From the NCBI GenBank assembly GCA_947425785.1, contig CANEAY010000009.1, positions 28,784-92,783 of the forward strand: DNA of 64,000 nucleotides. Reading direction: 5' to 3'. The stretch comes from an uncultured Pseudoflavonifractor sp. (GTDB lineage: Bacteria > Bacillota > Clostridia > Oscillospirales > Oscillospiraceae). A model generated the notes under the pieces. That model saw only the letters and a program-made list of their open reading frames with translations, had not been told where the DNA came from and did not search any database. A program made the position numbers and the translations under genes. Numbering within the stretch: the first letter of the stretch is position 1; each line of letters begins with the position of its first letter. Below, piece after piece: positions 30,241 through 39,647 of the stretch.

Positions 30241-31137
30241 ATGTCCTTTTCCGGCGACGCCAAGGCGGAGCTGTGCCGGGTGCCCCTGACCCGGAAATGC
30301 TGCGCCCAGGCAGAGTGCTACGGCATCCTCCTCTATGCCAACCGCTTCGACGAGGGACAGGTGAAGATCGTCACCGAGTCGGAGCACCTGGCCGCCCGCC
30401 TGCCCCAGCTTTTTAAGAAGGCCTTTCGGGTTGGCTTTGACAAGCTCCCGGAGGAGGGAGCGGGGAAGCGGGTTTTCTCCCTGACGGCGGCGGACAAGCT
30501 CTCCGCCATCTTTGCCGTTTTCGGCTATGACCCCGGCTCCGCAGTGGCCCACCACATCAACTTCGCCGTGCTGGAGGAGCCCCACTGCCGCACCGCCTTT
30601 TTCCGGGGCGCCTTCCTGGCAGGCGGTTCCGTCACCGACCCCAGCAAGGGTTATCATCTGGAGCTGGCCACCTCCCACCTGTCGGTGGCCCGGGAGCTTC
30701 AAACCCTTCTGCGGGAGGCGGGCTTCGAGCCCAAATCCGCCCGGCGGGGGGGCAACCACATGGCTTATTTCAAGCGCAGTGAGGACATCGCCGACTTTCT
30801 GGGTGCCATCGGCGCCCCCCTGGCGGCCATGGAACTGATGAACGCCAAGGCGGAGAAGGATCTCCGTGGGGGCGTGAACCGGCGGGTGAACTGTGACGCC
30901 GCCAACCTTGATAAGGCGGTGGACGCCGCCCAGGAGCAGCTCTCGGTCATCCACCGGCTGGGGGAGCGGATGGATCTAAACGACCTGCCCCCCAAGCTCT
31001 GCGAGGTGGCAAAGCTGCGGCTGGAGCACCCCGACATGACCCTGACGGAGCTTGGAATGTTATGTCAACCGCCCATTACAAAATCCACCCTCAACTACCG
31101 CCTGCGGAAGCTGGCGGCCCTGGCGGGGGAGGAATAG
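30241..31137 (+). CDS. whiA: Sporulation/division regulator WhiA
   Basis: MSFSGDAKAELCRVPL; RGAFLAGGSVTDPSKGYHLE; C-terminal HTH. Confidence 0.95.
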   Translation: MSFSGDAKAELCRVPLTRKCCAQAECYGILLYANRFDEGQVKIVTESEHLAARLPQLFKKAFRVGFDKLPEEGAGKRVFSLTAADKLSAIFAVFGYDPGSAVAHHINFAVLEEPHCRTAFFRGAFLAGGSVTDPSKGYHLELATSHLSVARELQTLLREAGFEPKSARRGGNHMAYFKRSEDIADFLGAIGAPLAAMELMNAKAEKDLRGGVNRRVNCDAANLDKAVDAAQEQLSVIHRLGERMDLNDLPPKLCEVAKLRLEHPDMTLTELGMLCQPPITKSTLNYRLRKLAALAGEE

Positions 31138-31156
31138 AAAAAAGGAGGGCTGACCC

Positions 31157-34100
31157 ATGTCCTTTGTCCACTTACACAACCATACAGAATACTCCCTGCT
31201 GGACGGCTGCTGCCGCATCCCGGCGCTGGTAAAGCGGGTGAAGGAGCTGGGCCAGACCGCCGTGGCCATCACCGACCACGGCAATATGTACGGTGTCATC
31301 GACTTCTACCGGGCCTGTAAGGCGGAGGGCATCCACCCCGTCATCGGCTGTGAGGTCTATGTGGCCCCCCGCACCCGGTTTGACCGCGTCCACGAGCTGG
31401 ACAGCCAGGCCCGCCACCTTATCCTTCTGTGCAAGAACGAGGTGGGCTACCGCAACCTCTCCCACATGGTGAGCCAGTCCTATACCGAGGGCTTCTACAT
31501 CAAGCCCCGCATCGACCTGGAGCTTCTCCGCACAAGGGCGGAGGGGCTCATCTGTCTGTCCGCCTGCCTGGCTGGGGAGCTGCCCCGGCGCATCCGCAAT
31601 GGGGACTACGAGGGGGCCAAGGCCCACGCCATGGAGATGGACGCCCTCTTCGGACGGGGAAGCTACTACCTGGAGCTCCAGGATCACGGCCTGGAGGCCG
31701 ACCCCGCCGTCATTGCCGGGCTGGTGCGCATCCACGAGGAGACGGGTATCCCTCTGGTCTGTACCAACGACGCCCACTACATCGAGAAAAAGGACGCCCG
31801 CACCCAGGACATCCTCATGTGTATCCAGACGGGGAAGACCGAGGACGACCCCAACCGGATGCGCTTCGAGCGGGAGGAGATGTACGTCAAGAGCACCGAG
31901 GAGATGGAGGAACTCTTCGGCAAGTACCCCGGAGCTCTGGAAAACACCCAGAAAATTGCCGACATGTGCCAGGTGGAGTTCGAGTTCGGCAAGTACCACC
32001 TGCCGGAATTCCACCTGCCCGAGGGGGAGACTGACCCGGACGCCTATTTTGAAAAGCTGTGCCGGGAGGGCTTTGAGCGCCGTTACCCCGAAAAGCCCCA
32101 GGAGTATGAAAAGCAGCTGGAGTACGAGATGGGAGTCATCCGCCAGATGGGCTTTGTGGACTACTTCCTCATCGTCTCCGACTTCATCGGCTATGCCAAG
32201 AAAAACGGCATCCCCGTGGGCCCCGGCCGCGGCTCCGCCGCCGGCAGCATTGTGGCCTACTGCATGGCCATCACCGAGATCGACCCCATCAAGTACGGCC
32301 TCTTTTTCGAACGGTTTTTGAACCCGGAGCGGGTGACCATGCCCGATATTGACGTGGACTTCTGCCCCCGGCGGAGAGAAGAAGTCATCGACTACGTCCG
32401 GGGCAAATACGGCGCCGACCACGTAGCCCAGATCGTCACCTTCGGCACCATGGCGGCCCGTGGGGCCATCCGGGACGTGGGCCGGGTGCTGAATATGTCC
32501 TACGACCAGGTGGATCAGGTGGCCAAGCAGGTGCCCGCCGGGCCGGGTGCCCTCCACATCACCCTGGCCGACGCTCTGAAGCTCTCCAAGCCCCTGCGGG
32601 ATATGTACGAGGAGGATGAGCAGGTCAAGCTCCTCATCGATACCGCCCAGGCCATCGAGGGCATGCCCCGCCACGCCTCTACCCACGCCGCCGGCGTGGT
32701 CATCACCCGCCTGCCGGTGGAGGACTACGTGCCCCTGGCCAAGAACGACGAGTCGGTGGTCACCCAGTTCACCATGGTGACCCTGGAGGAGCTGGGCCTT
32801 CTCAAAATGGACTTCCTGGGCCTTCGCAACCTGACAGTGCTGGACGACACAGTGAAGCAGGTGCAGAAGGAGCGGCCCGGTTTCACCCTGGACGATATCC
32901 CCGATAACGACCCCGAGGTGCTGAAAATGCTCTCCGAGGGCCGCACCTCCGGCGTGTTCCAGATGGAGTCGGCGGGCATGACCGGCGTGTGCGTGGGCCT
33001 CAAGCCCAAGGACTTGGAGGATATCTGCGCCATCATCGCCCTCTACCGCCCCGGCCCCATGGACTCCATCCCCCGGTTCGTGGCCTGCAAGCACGACGCC
33101 AAGCTGGTCAAGTACAAGCACCCCATGCTGGAGCCCATCCTGCGCAGCACCTACGGCTGTATCGTCTATCAGGAGCAGGTCATCGAGATCTTCCGCAAGC
33201 TGGCGGGCTACTCCCTGGGCCAGGCCGACATGGTCCGCCGGGCCATGAGCAAGAAGAAGGCCAAGGACGTGGAGCGGGAGCGGGGCGCCTTTCTCCACGG
33301 CGACCCGGCGCGGAACATCGTGGGCTGTGTGGCCAACGGCATCTCCGAGGAGGTGGCCCAGTCCATCTACGATGAAATATACGACTTCGCCAACTACGCC
33401 TTCAACAAGGCCCACTCCCTGGCCTACGCCGTGGTGGCCTACCAGACCGCCTGGTTCAAGTGCCATTACACCAAGGAATATATGGCCGCCCTCCTCACCT
33501 CTGTGCTGGACTCCAGCGAGAAGGTGGCCGAGTATATCGCCGAGTGCAAAAACTGCGGCATTGCCCTCCTGCCCCCCGACGTGAACCAGTCGGAGACCGA
33601 CTTCACCGCCGTGGACAGCGGTATCCGCTTCGGCTTGGCGGCAGTGAAGGGGGTGGGCCGGGGCTTCACCCAGCAGCTCATCGCCGAGCGGCGTGAGCGG
33701 GGGGACTTCACCTCCTTCGCCGATTTCTGCTCCCGGATGTTCGGTCAGGACTGCAACAAGCGGGTGGTGGAGAGCCTCATCAAGTGCGGTGCTTTCGACA
33801 GCATGGGGGTGAGGCGCTCCCAGCTACTGGCGGTGGGGGAGAAGACCCTGGATGTCATTGCCAAGAGCCGCAAGAACACCATTGAGGGACAGTATGACCT
33901 CTTTGGCGGCGAGGACGGCACCGCCGCTCCCCCGGAAATTCCCCTGCCCAATTTGCCGGAGTTCTCCCGGCAGGAGCTCATGCGCATGGAGAAGGAGACC
34001 ACCGGCCTCTACCTCACCGGCCACCCCATGGACGACTACCGGGAGGAGGTCAAGAAGTACCGGGCCGCCCCTATGGGGGCCATTCTGGCGGACTTTGACC

Positions 34101-34627
34101 GGGAGGAGGGGCCCCAGACCTATGCCGACGGCCAGCGGGTCACCCTGGCGGGTGTGGTGGCCACGGCCAAGACCAAGACCACCAAAAATAACACCCTTAT
34201 GGCCTATGTGGGCCTGGAGGACGACACCGGGGCCATGGAGCTGCTGGTGTTCTCCCGCACCCTGGGGGAGTGCGCCTCTTATCTGAAGGCGGGGGAGGCC
34301 CTGCTGGTGGAGGGCAAGCTCTCCGTCCGGGATGAGAAGGCCCCCCAGCTTATGTGCGACCGGGTGCGGCCCCTGGGAGCCCCCCAGGAGGCGGTGCCGG
34401 AGCCCGGCAGCGTTCAGGGGAGCAAGCTCTATGTAAAGACCCCCGCTGCCGAAGACCCCCGGATGCGCAAGGCCCGGCTGGTGCTGAATATGTTCCCCGG
34501 CGGCGGCCAGGTGATCTTCTACTGTGAGGATACCAAAAAGCGGCTGGGCGCCCAGGCCCAGCTCCACAGCTCCATGGTAAAAGAGTTGGAGGAGCTTTTC
34601 GGCAAGGAAAATGTAGTGGTGAAATAA
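31157..34627 (+). CDS. dnaE: DNA polymerase III subunit alpha
   Basis: PHP domain FVHLHNHTEYSLLDG; GPGRGSAAGS; PDIDVDFCPRRR. Confidence 0.97.
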   Translation: MSFVHLHNHTEYSLLDGCCRIPALVKRVKELGQTAVAITDHGNMYGVIDFYRACKAEGIHPVIGCEVYVAPRTRFDRVHELDSQARHLILLCKNEVGYRNLSHMVSQSYTEGFYIKPRIDLELLRTRAEGLICLSACLAGELPRRIRNGDYEGAKAHAMEMDALFGRGSYYLELQDHGLEADPAVIAGLVRIHEETGIPLVCTNDAHYIEKKDARTQDILMCIQTGKTEDDPNRMRFEREEMYVKSTEEMEELFGKYPGALENTQKIADMCQVEFEFGKYHLPEFHLPEGETDPDAYFEKLCREGFERRYPEKPQEYEKQLEYEMGVIRQMGFVDYFLIVSDFIGYAKKNGIPVGPGRGSAAGSIVAYCMAITEIDPIKYGLFFERFLNPERVTMPDIDVDFCPRRREEVIDYVRGKYGADHVAQIVTFGTMAARGAIRDVGRVLNMSYDQVDQVAKQVPAGPGALHITLADALKLSKPLRDMYEEDEQVKLLIDTAQAIEGMPRHASTHAAGVVITRLPVEDYVPLAKNDESVVTQFTMVTLEELGLLKMDFLGLRNLTVLDDTVKQVQKERPGFTLDDIPDNDPEVLKMLSEGRTSGVFQMESAGMTGVCVGLKPKDLEDICAIIALYRPGPMDSIPRFVACKHDAKLVKYKHPMLEPILRSTYGCIVYQEQVIEIFRKLAGYSLGQADMVRRAMSKKKAKDVERERGAFLHGDPARNIVGCVANGISEEVAQSIYDEIYDFANYAFNKAHSLAYAVVAYQTAWFKCHYTKEYMAALLTSVLDSSEKVAEYIAECKNCGIALLPPDVNQSETDFTAVDSGIRFGLAAVKGVGRGFTQQLIAERRERGDFTSFADFCSRMFGQDCNKRVVESLIKCGAFDSMGVRRSQLLAVGEKTLDVIAKSRKNTIEGQYDLFGGEDGTAAPPEIPLPNLPEFSRQELMRMEKETTGLYLTGHPMDDYREEVKKYRAAPMGAILADFDREEGPQTYADGQRVTLAGVVATAKTKTTKNNTLMAYVGLEDDTGAMELLVFSRTLGECASYLKAGEALLVEGKLSVRDEKAPQLMCDRVRPLGAPQEAVPEPGSVQGSKLYVKTPAAEDPRMRKARLVLNMFPGGGQVIFYCEDTKKRLGAQAQLHSSMVKELEELFGKENVVVK

Positions 34628-34632
34628 AAAGT

Positions 34633-34674
34633 CCCCGGCGGGAACCGCTTTGGTTCCCGCCGGGGCTTTTTCAG
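34633..34674 (+). terminator. dnaE terminator
   Basis: CCCCGGCGGGAACC..GGTTCCCGCCGGGGCTTTTT. Confidence 0.88.
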
Positions 34675-34686
34675 TTGGGGATGGTG

Positions 34687-35079
34687 TCAGCCGCAGCAGC
34701 CACAGCCGCAGCCGTTCCCGCCCTCCATGTGGTCAGGGGGGAAGAACTCATCCACGGGGAATTTCACGTGGCGGAACAGCTCGCAGGGATCCTCCTCGCA
34801 GGAGCCGCCGTCGCAGGTGCACTCCTTCTCCGGCATGCAGTAGTCGTAGACGGGGATGAGCAGCTGGGTGTCCCGCTCCAGGCGGATGAGGGAGAACTGG
34901 CCCAGGGAGACATAGAGCCGCTTGCCCTCGCTGCCGAAGGCCAGGTCGCTGCCGAAGCAGCCGCAGATGCAGGGGGGCACGTCGGTGAGCTCGCACTCAC
35001 AGGTGCACTGGCAGGAGCAATCGCAGGAGCAGGGCTCCACCAGCTTCATCCCCAGCACCAGGGGATCGACGGCCTCCAC
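34687..35079 (-). pseudogene. C-terminal half of an interrupted conserved Cys-rich protein
   Basis: VEAVDPLVLGMKLVEPCSCDCSCQCTCECEL...; continues the frame of 53707..54159 when the element is removed. Confidence 0.85.
35072..35079. repeat. att core copy (left junction)
   Basis: GCCTCCAC, identical to 53699-53706. Confidence 0.85.
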
Positions 35080-35102
35080 GAAAGCGGTTATTTATAGGCA
35101 AC

Positions 35103-36806
35103 TTATGAGACAGCTTTTCCGCCGAGGACGTAAAGCTCTTTCTGGCTGTTCTCTACGAACTCTACGATACGGCGGTATTGGTCTTGAAAATTAAATTCAA
35201 TGTCGATGGAACCATCCTCGTGAATGTAGATGTACCTCACAAGCTCCACCAGCAGGCCGCGGGAAAGGCTCTGGATATTGCGGTATTTCAGGAAAGCGTT
35301 GAGGTATGGGTCGCCTGTGGTGATACCCTGGGCGGCTGTGTTCTGTTCCTCCTGAATGTGGGCCAGCTCACCCCGGAGCTGGGCGGCCTGGGCCTCCAGC
35401 TTTTCCTTCATGCGGCGGTATTGCTCCCGGGTGAGGTCTCCCGCCTTCATGTCCATATAGAGGTCGTCCAGCAGACCATTCACCTTGTCAAGCTCCTGGG
35501 ACTTCTGCTTTTGCAGGGCGTCCAGACGGTTGGACTTGGCAGAGACCGCAGGGGCAGCGTTGACCTCCTCCACCAATTCAGACAGGGAGGCCACAAGCTC
35601 GATCTGCTTCTGGATGGTGACCAGGACGGCCCGCTCCAATATGTCGCCCCGCATGGAGTGCCGGGTGCATCTGTCCTTGCCCTTTTCCTTATATGTCCGG
35701 CAAGTGAAGTAGGTAAAATTTTTGGAGCGGCCCCGAATCATGGCCTTGCCGCAGTCGGCACAGCGGAGGAAGCCGGAGAACAGATAGACATTCTGCTTTC
35801 CCGGTGCTATCCGGGTGTCTCTCTGCATGAGACCTTGGGCCTTGTCAAAGAGGGGGCGGTCAATGATGGGGGTATGGGTGTTCTCCACCACATACCAGTC
35901 CTCCGGGTCGGTATCCCGCCGCTTGTGTACCTTGTAAGAGATGATGGCCTGCCGGCCCTGTACCATATTTCCGATGTAGACCTGATTTCTCAGCACGTCC
36001 CGCACCGTCTTGTCTGTCCATAGCCCATCGTTGTCACGGCCCCGGTGTCCGCTCTGGTGCAGCAGGCCGATTTTATACTTGTGGGCGCTGGGGTTTGGAA
36101 TACCTGAGGCGTTGAGCCGCTTGGCGATACTTGTGGGCTTCATCCCCTCATGGACAAACCAGTGAAAAATATCCCGGACGATGGGGGCGGCGTCCTCGTC
36201 AATGACAAGGGCGTTTTTGTCCTCCGGGTTTTTCAGATAACCATAGGGGGCGAAGGTTCCAATGAACTCACCCCGGTGGCGTTTGGTGTCCAGGGTTCGG
36301 CGGACGTCTGCGCTGGTCTTGGCGGCGTAGCGGTCATTCATCAGGCCATTGATGGGAATTTCCATGCCCTGGGTACAGTCCGGGTCGGCGTAGGTGTCCA
36401 CATGGGGATTGCTGACTGCGATAAAGCGGCACCGATGGGCCGGGATGAACTGCTCCAGGAAGTGCCCCTGGTCGCTGTAATTGCGGAAGCACCGGGAAAG
36501 GGTCTTGCAGATCACGCAGTTTACTTTCCCGGCCTCTATGTCGCCCACCATACGCTGAAAGTCCGGGCGGGCGTCCTCGGTAGTCCCGGAACGGCCATCG
36601 TCTATGTAGAAATCCACAAGGACATAGTCTTCATCCCCAAACTTGTCTTCGATGTATTCCAGAATGATTTTCCGCTGGTTTGTGACGCTCAGGGATTCGT
36701 CGTTTCCGTCGTCCTTTGAGAGCCGAATATAGACTGCAATCAGCCAAAGAACGTATTTCTTCCCATTGGGCATTGTGGGAGTTGGGGACTTTCGGATTCT
36801 TGCCAT
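35103..36806 (-). CDS. Large serine recombinase (integrase of the element)
   Basis: AVYIRLSKDDGNDESLSVTNQRKII resolvase domain, zinc ribbon CADCGKAMIRG...FTYFTC, adjacent to the left junction. Confidence 0.95.
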   Translation of the reverse strand: MARIRKSPTPTMPNGKKYVLWLIAVYIRLSKDDGNDESLSVTNQRKIILEYIEDKFGDEDYVLVDFYIDDGRSGTTEDARPDFQRMVGDIEAGKVNCVICKTLSRCFRNYSDQGHFLEQFIPAHRCRFIAVSNPHVDTYADPDCTQGMEIPINGLMNDRYAAKTSADVRRTLDTKRHRGEFIGTFAPYGYLKNPEDKNALVIDEDAAPIVRDIFHWFVHEGMKPTSIAKRLNASGIPNPSAHKYKIGLLHQSGHRGRDNDGLWTDKTVRDVLRNQVYIGNMVQGRQAIISYKVHKRRDTDPEDWYVVENTHTPIIDRPLFDKAQGLMQRDTRIAPGKQNVYLFSGFLRCADCGKAMIRGRSKNFTYFTCRTYKEKGKDRCTRHSMRGDILERAVLVTIQKQIELVASLSELVEEVNAAPAVSAKSNRLDALQKQKSQELDKVNGLLDDLYMDMKAGDLTREQYRRMKEKLEAQAAQLRGELAHIQEEQNTAAQGITTGDPYLNAFLKYRNIQSLSRGLLVELVRYIYIHEDGSIDIEFNFQDQYRRIVEFVENSQKELYVLGGKAVS

Positions 36807-36876
36807 GCTTTTTGGGGTCTCCTTTCATCACCCCTCTATAATCACAAGCTAATTATATCATATTTTTGCCATCTAT

Positions 36877-37146
36877 TCAACTAAAATCACCACTTTTCAG
36901 AGATAAAAAGTGAGATTTTAACTTTTCTTGCAAGGTTTTTTCCTCGCTGTGGAAGGTGATCCGCACCGGGGTTTCTCCCACCCGGAAGCGGTAGGGGTTG
37001 CCCACCTGGGACAGATAGCTTTCCAGTCGCTGGGCGGGTGTTTCCCCAATAATTTTCACGTCCAGGAGGTCAGAGAGGGCGGTGGGGATTGCCTCTATGC
37101 TGATACGCTCCATTTCTTCCAATTCCTTCTTATCCACCATCGCCAT
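36877..37146 (-). CDS. Small element-borne protein, unknown
   Basis: MAMVDKKELEEMERISIEAIPTALSDLLDVKIIGETPAQRLESYLSQVGNPYRFRVGETPVRITF. Confidence 0.65.
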   Translation of the reverse strand: MAMVDKKELEEMERISIEAIPTALSDLLDVKIIGETPAQRLESYLSQVGNPYRFRVGETPVRITFHSEEKTLQEKLKSHFLSLKSGDFS

Positions 37147-37265
37147 CGCCTCCTTCCTGAACGTATGGCTTTGTGGGGAAAACTATGCTATAAAAACCTT
37201 TTCAGCAGATAGCGGGGAGTACCCCGCTAATCCCCCGGTGGGATGTATCCCTCAACACGGATGAC

Positions 37266-38567
37266 TTACTGTTCCAGGACGCTATCACCAAACAGAAAAC
37301 CCTTGAAGGTCTGCCCCATGTTGGTGACGAAAAGCCCCTTGCTGTCGGGAGGAATCTGCTCTGCGGCGGCGGGGCTGTCCAGGATAATGCGGGAGAGTAT
37401 ATCATCTGCTCTACCGCAGATACGGAAGGTTAGATTTGTGCGGATCTCTCCCGGTATCAGGTTTGCGCTGGGTCTCTGGGTAGCAAGCATAAGGTGGATA
37501 CCAAAGGCTCGGCCTTGTCGGGCGATTAGGGAAAGTTGCCGTACGATCTGGACAAAAAGCTTCTTTTCGGCCTTGTTCAGCTCAGTGGTATCCAAGACTT
37601 CTGCCACCTCATCGCAGGCCAGGATATACCGCTGGAGGTTTGCCTCGGTAGTTTCGTTGTATTCGTCTATATTTGGTGTTCCTGCTGTAAAAAAGAGTTT
37701 CCGGCGGCGTTCCAGTTCAGAGGTCAAGTCCTCCAAGGTGGCCAGCAGGGATTGAGGCTCAAAAACCATCTTGCAACGCCTGTGCCAGGCCGGGGAGTAG
37801 TCCACCCCGCCCTTAAAATCGGCAATGTAAACGGTGGCTCCTTTTTGGAGCGACTGCATGAGCAGTAACTTCAACAGTAGGCTTTTTCCGCTGCCGGTGG
37901 AGCCGCCCAGGAGAATGTGAGGCGTATTGGCTATGTTGATGGTTTCCCTGTTCCCCAGCAGGCCAACCCCCAGGGTTAACACAAAGCTATCCGGGGAAAG
38001 GTACTCGTCCTTCCAGTAGACCATCTCCGGGAGGGTAGAGCGCATGGAGATACCATGAACGAGCATTCTTTTACCATCTGGGGAGAGTTTGACGCTAACT
38101 ACCCGGCAGCGGAGAGCCGCTCCAATTTTTTCCTTGTCCTTCTCCCAGTGGGAAAGCGGGATATTGTCGGGGTCAAACTCATACATGTACCCTTGTTCCT
38201 TTGCCCTACGGATGGAAAACAGCATGGGGGGTGTGCGGGCGGAATTGACGAAGCCAGCCGCAATTAGCGCCGCTTGGATTTCTGCCGACCTTTTGGGTGT
38301 TCCAAGGGCAATAATGATCTCCGGCAGAAGAATGAGGGCTACCAGCAGCAGGGAAAGGCTTACGCTGTGGTAGATCAAATCGTTGCCCCTGGCAAGGGGC
38401 GTAAGCACTTTTGCACGGTTTACCCAAGCCAAGGCCACAATGACCAGATAGGCCAGCGGAATAAGCGCTTTTGCCGGATGGTAGGCGGCCATGTCTCGGA
38501 GACCAGCGGAGAACCGTTGGCGGCGTTCCTGCCGCCGTTTGGCCTGGGTCAGCTTCTTGTTGTCCAT
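37266..38567 (-). CDS. FtsK/SpoIIIE-type ATPase, TcpA-like coupling protein
   Basis: Two N-terminal TM segments; Walker A LGGSTGSGKSLLLKLLL; ATQRPSANLIPGEIRTNLTFRICGR. Confidence 0.92.
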   Translation of the reverse strand: MDNKKLTQAKRRQERRQRFSAGLRDMAAYHPAKALIPLAYLVIVALAWVNRAKVLTPLARGNDLIYHSVSLSLLLVALILLPEIIIALGTPKRSAEIQAALIAAGFVNSARTPPMLFSIRRAKEQGYMYEFDPDNIPLSHWEKDKEKIGAALRCRVVSVKLSPDGKRMLVHGISMRSTLPEMVYWKDEYLSPDSFVLTLGVGLLGNRETINIANTPHILLGGSTGSGKSLLLKLLLMQSLQKGATVYIADFKGGVDYSPAWHRRCKMVFEPQSLLATLEDLTSELERRRKLFFTAGTPNIDEYNETTEANLQRYILACDEVAEVLDTTELNKAEKKLFVQIVRQLSLIARQGRAFGIHLMLATQRPSANLIPGEIRTNLTFRICGRADDILSRIILDSPAAAEQIPPDSKGLFVTNMGQTFKGFLFGDSVLEQ

Positions 38568-38573
38568 TTGTGA

Positions 38574-39539
38574 TTACCTCCATAAAAATGGATTGTCTAT
38601 GTAGTCTTTTGTTTCGAACTCCTGGAACTCGCCGGGAGCGGTGTAGTGTATGACCTTGTATATCCTGCGAAGCAGGGCGGCAAAGGTTGCCGGAGAGGTG
38701 TACTGCTCATCTGGGTACTGTTTGGACAGGCAGAGATTGGAAATGATGTAGACCTTGGTATAGCAGGCCACCCGGTTAGAGTATCGGGCGGGGAGGGTCA
38801 AGGGGTAGCCATCCAGATAGTTGAACAAGTCCCGGATTTTGAAGTTACTGGAATACTCGTCCAACAGGAGTACATCTTCTCCGGCGTAGCTGTCGAAGGG
38901 GTGAGCATAGTCCGTCACCCGGTAGACGCCGGAATAGCTGTGCCTTTCCATGACGGAGCGGGTCTTGCCTGTCCCGGGTGCCCCCCATATGTAGGTTACT
39001 TCCAGCTTGCGAAAGGTCTCGCGGTACTGCTGTTCTCGCATGGCCTGTCTCGCCCGATCTATTTTTTCCAGATTGAGCATATAGTCTGGATTTTGCTCCA
39101 TGATCTCAAAGTTTGAGAGGCCATCCTTGACAAGCCCATAGAGCCGGGCGAGATCAGTCCGTTTACCCTGCCGCTCTATTGGCAGCTCGCCCCATTCCTC
39201 AAATGTCCCGGGGATGGAGGTCTCGGCCTTGTCACTGTCCGTCCATTTCCCCGACTTCTGGACGTAGGCTCGGCACTCTGCCGCCGTGCCATCAGCACGG
39301 TCAAGGTGAGCCGCAGGGAAACGCCGCTTGATAGTGGAAAAGCGGGTGGGGTGTTCCAGAGTAAAGAAGATGTGCGTATGTGGCGTTTGCTCCTTTTCGC
39401 CCTGCTCATCGGCCATACACCAGTAGAGCAAAGAGGAAAATTGCTTTAGCGTCTCTTGAATTGCCTTATGGTCGAGACCCTTTTCAGCGGGATTGTTTAT
39501 GGTCAAGAGCCATTTCCGGCTCTGCGGGTCTTTCGGCAT
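38574..39539 (-). CDS. rep: CRESS-DNA-virus-like replication initiator (HUH endonuclease plus SF3 helicase)
   Basis: Motif I KWLLTINNP, motif II HTHIFF, motif III YVQKSGKW, Walker A WGAPGTGKTRS, Walker B DVLLLDEYSS, motif C VYIISN. Confidence 0.93.
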   Translation of the reverse strand: MPKDPQSRKWLLTINNPAEKGLDHKAIQETLKQFSSLLYWCMADEQGEKEQTPHTHIFFTLEHPTRFSTIKRRFPAAHLDRADGTAAECRAYVQKSGKWTDSDKAETSIPGTFEEWGELPIERQGKRTDLARLYGLVKDGLSNFEIMEQNPDYMLNLEKIDRARQAMREQQYRETFRKLEVTYIWGAPGTGKTRSVMERHSYSGVYRVTDYAHPFDSYAGEDVLLLDEYSSNFKIRDLFNYLDGYPLTLPARYSNRVACYTKVYIISNLCLSKQYPDEQYTSPATFAALLRRIYKVIHYTAPGEFQEFETKDYIDNPFLWR

Positions 39540-39568
39540 TTTATGCCTCCTTTGCGATTGCGATAGAA

Positions 39569-39599
39569 GTTGCCAGAGGTAATACTTGGCTCTGGCAAC
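39569..39599 (-). promoter_or_regulatory. Candidate rolling-circle origin stem-loop
   Basis: Minus strand GTTGCCAGAG-CCAAGTATTAC-CTCTGGCAAC: perfect 10-bp stem, loop contains AAGTATTAC. Confidence 0.8.
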
Positions 39600-39626
39600 C
39601 CGGCGGAGCCTTGCGGCTCCGCCGGG
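39599..39626. repeat. Perfect GC-rich hairpin next to the candidate origin
   Basis: CCCGGCGGAGCC-TTGC-GGCTCCGCCGGG. Confidence 0.8.
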
Positions 39627-39647
39627 AGCCAGCAGTATTTGTGGAGC

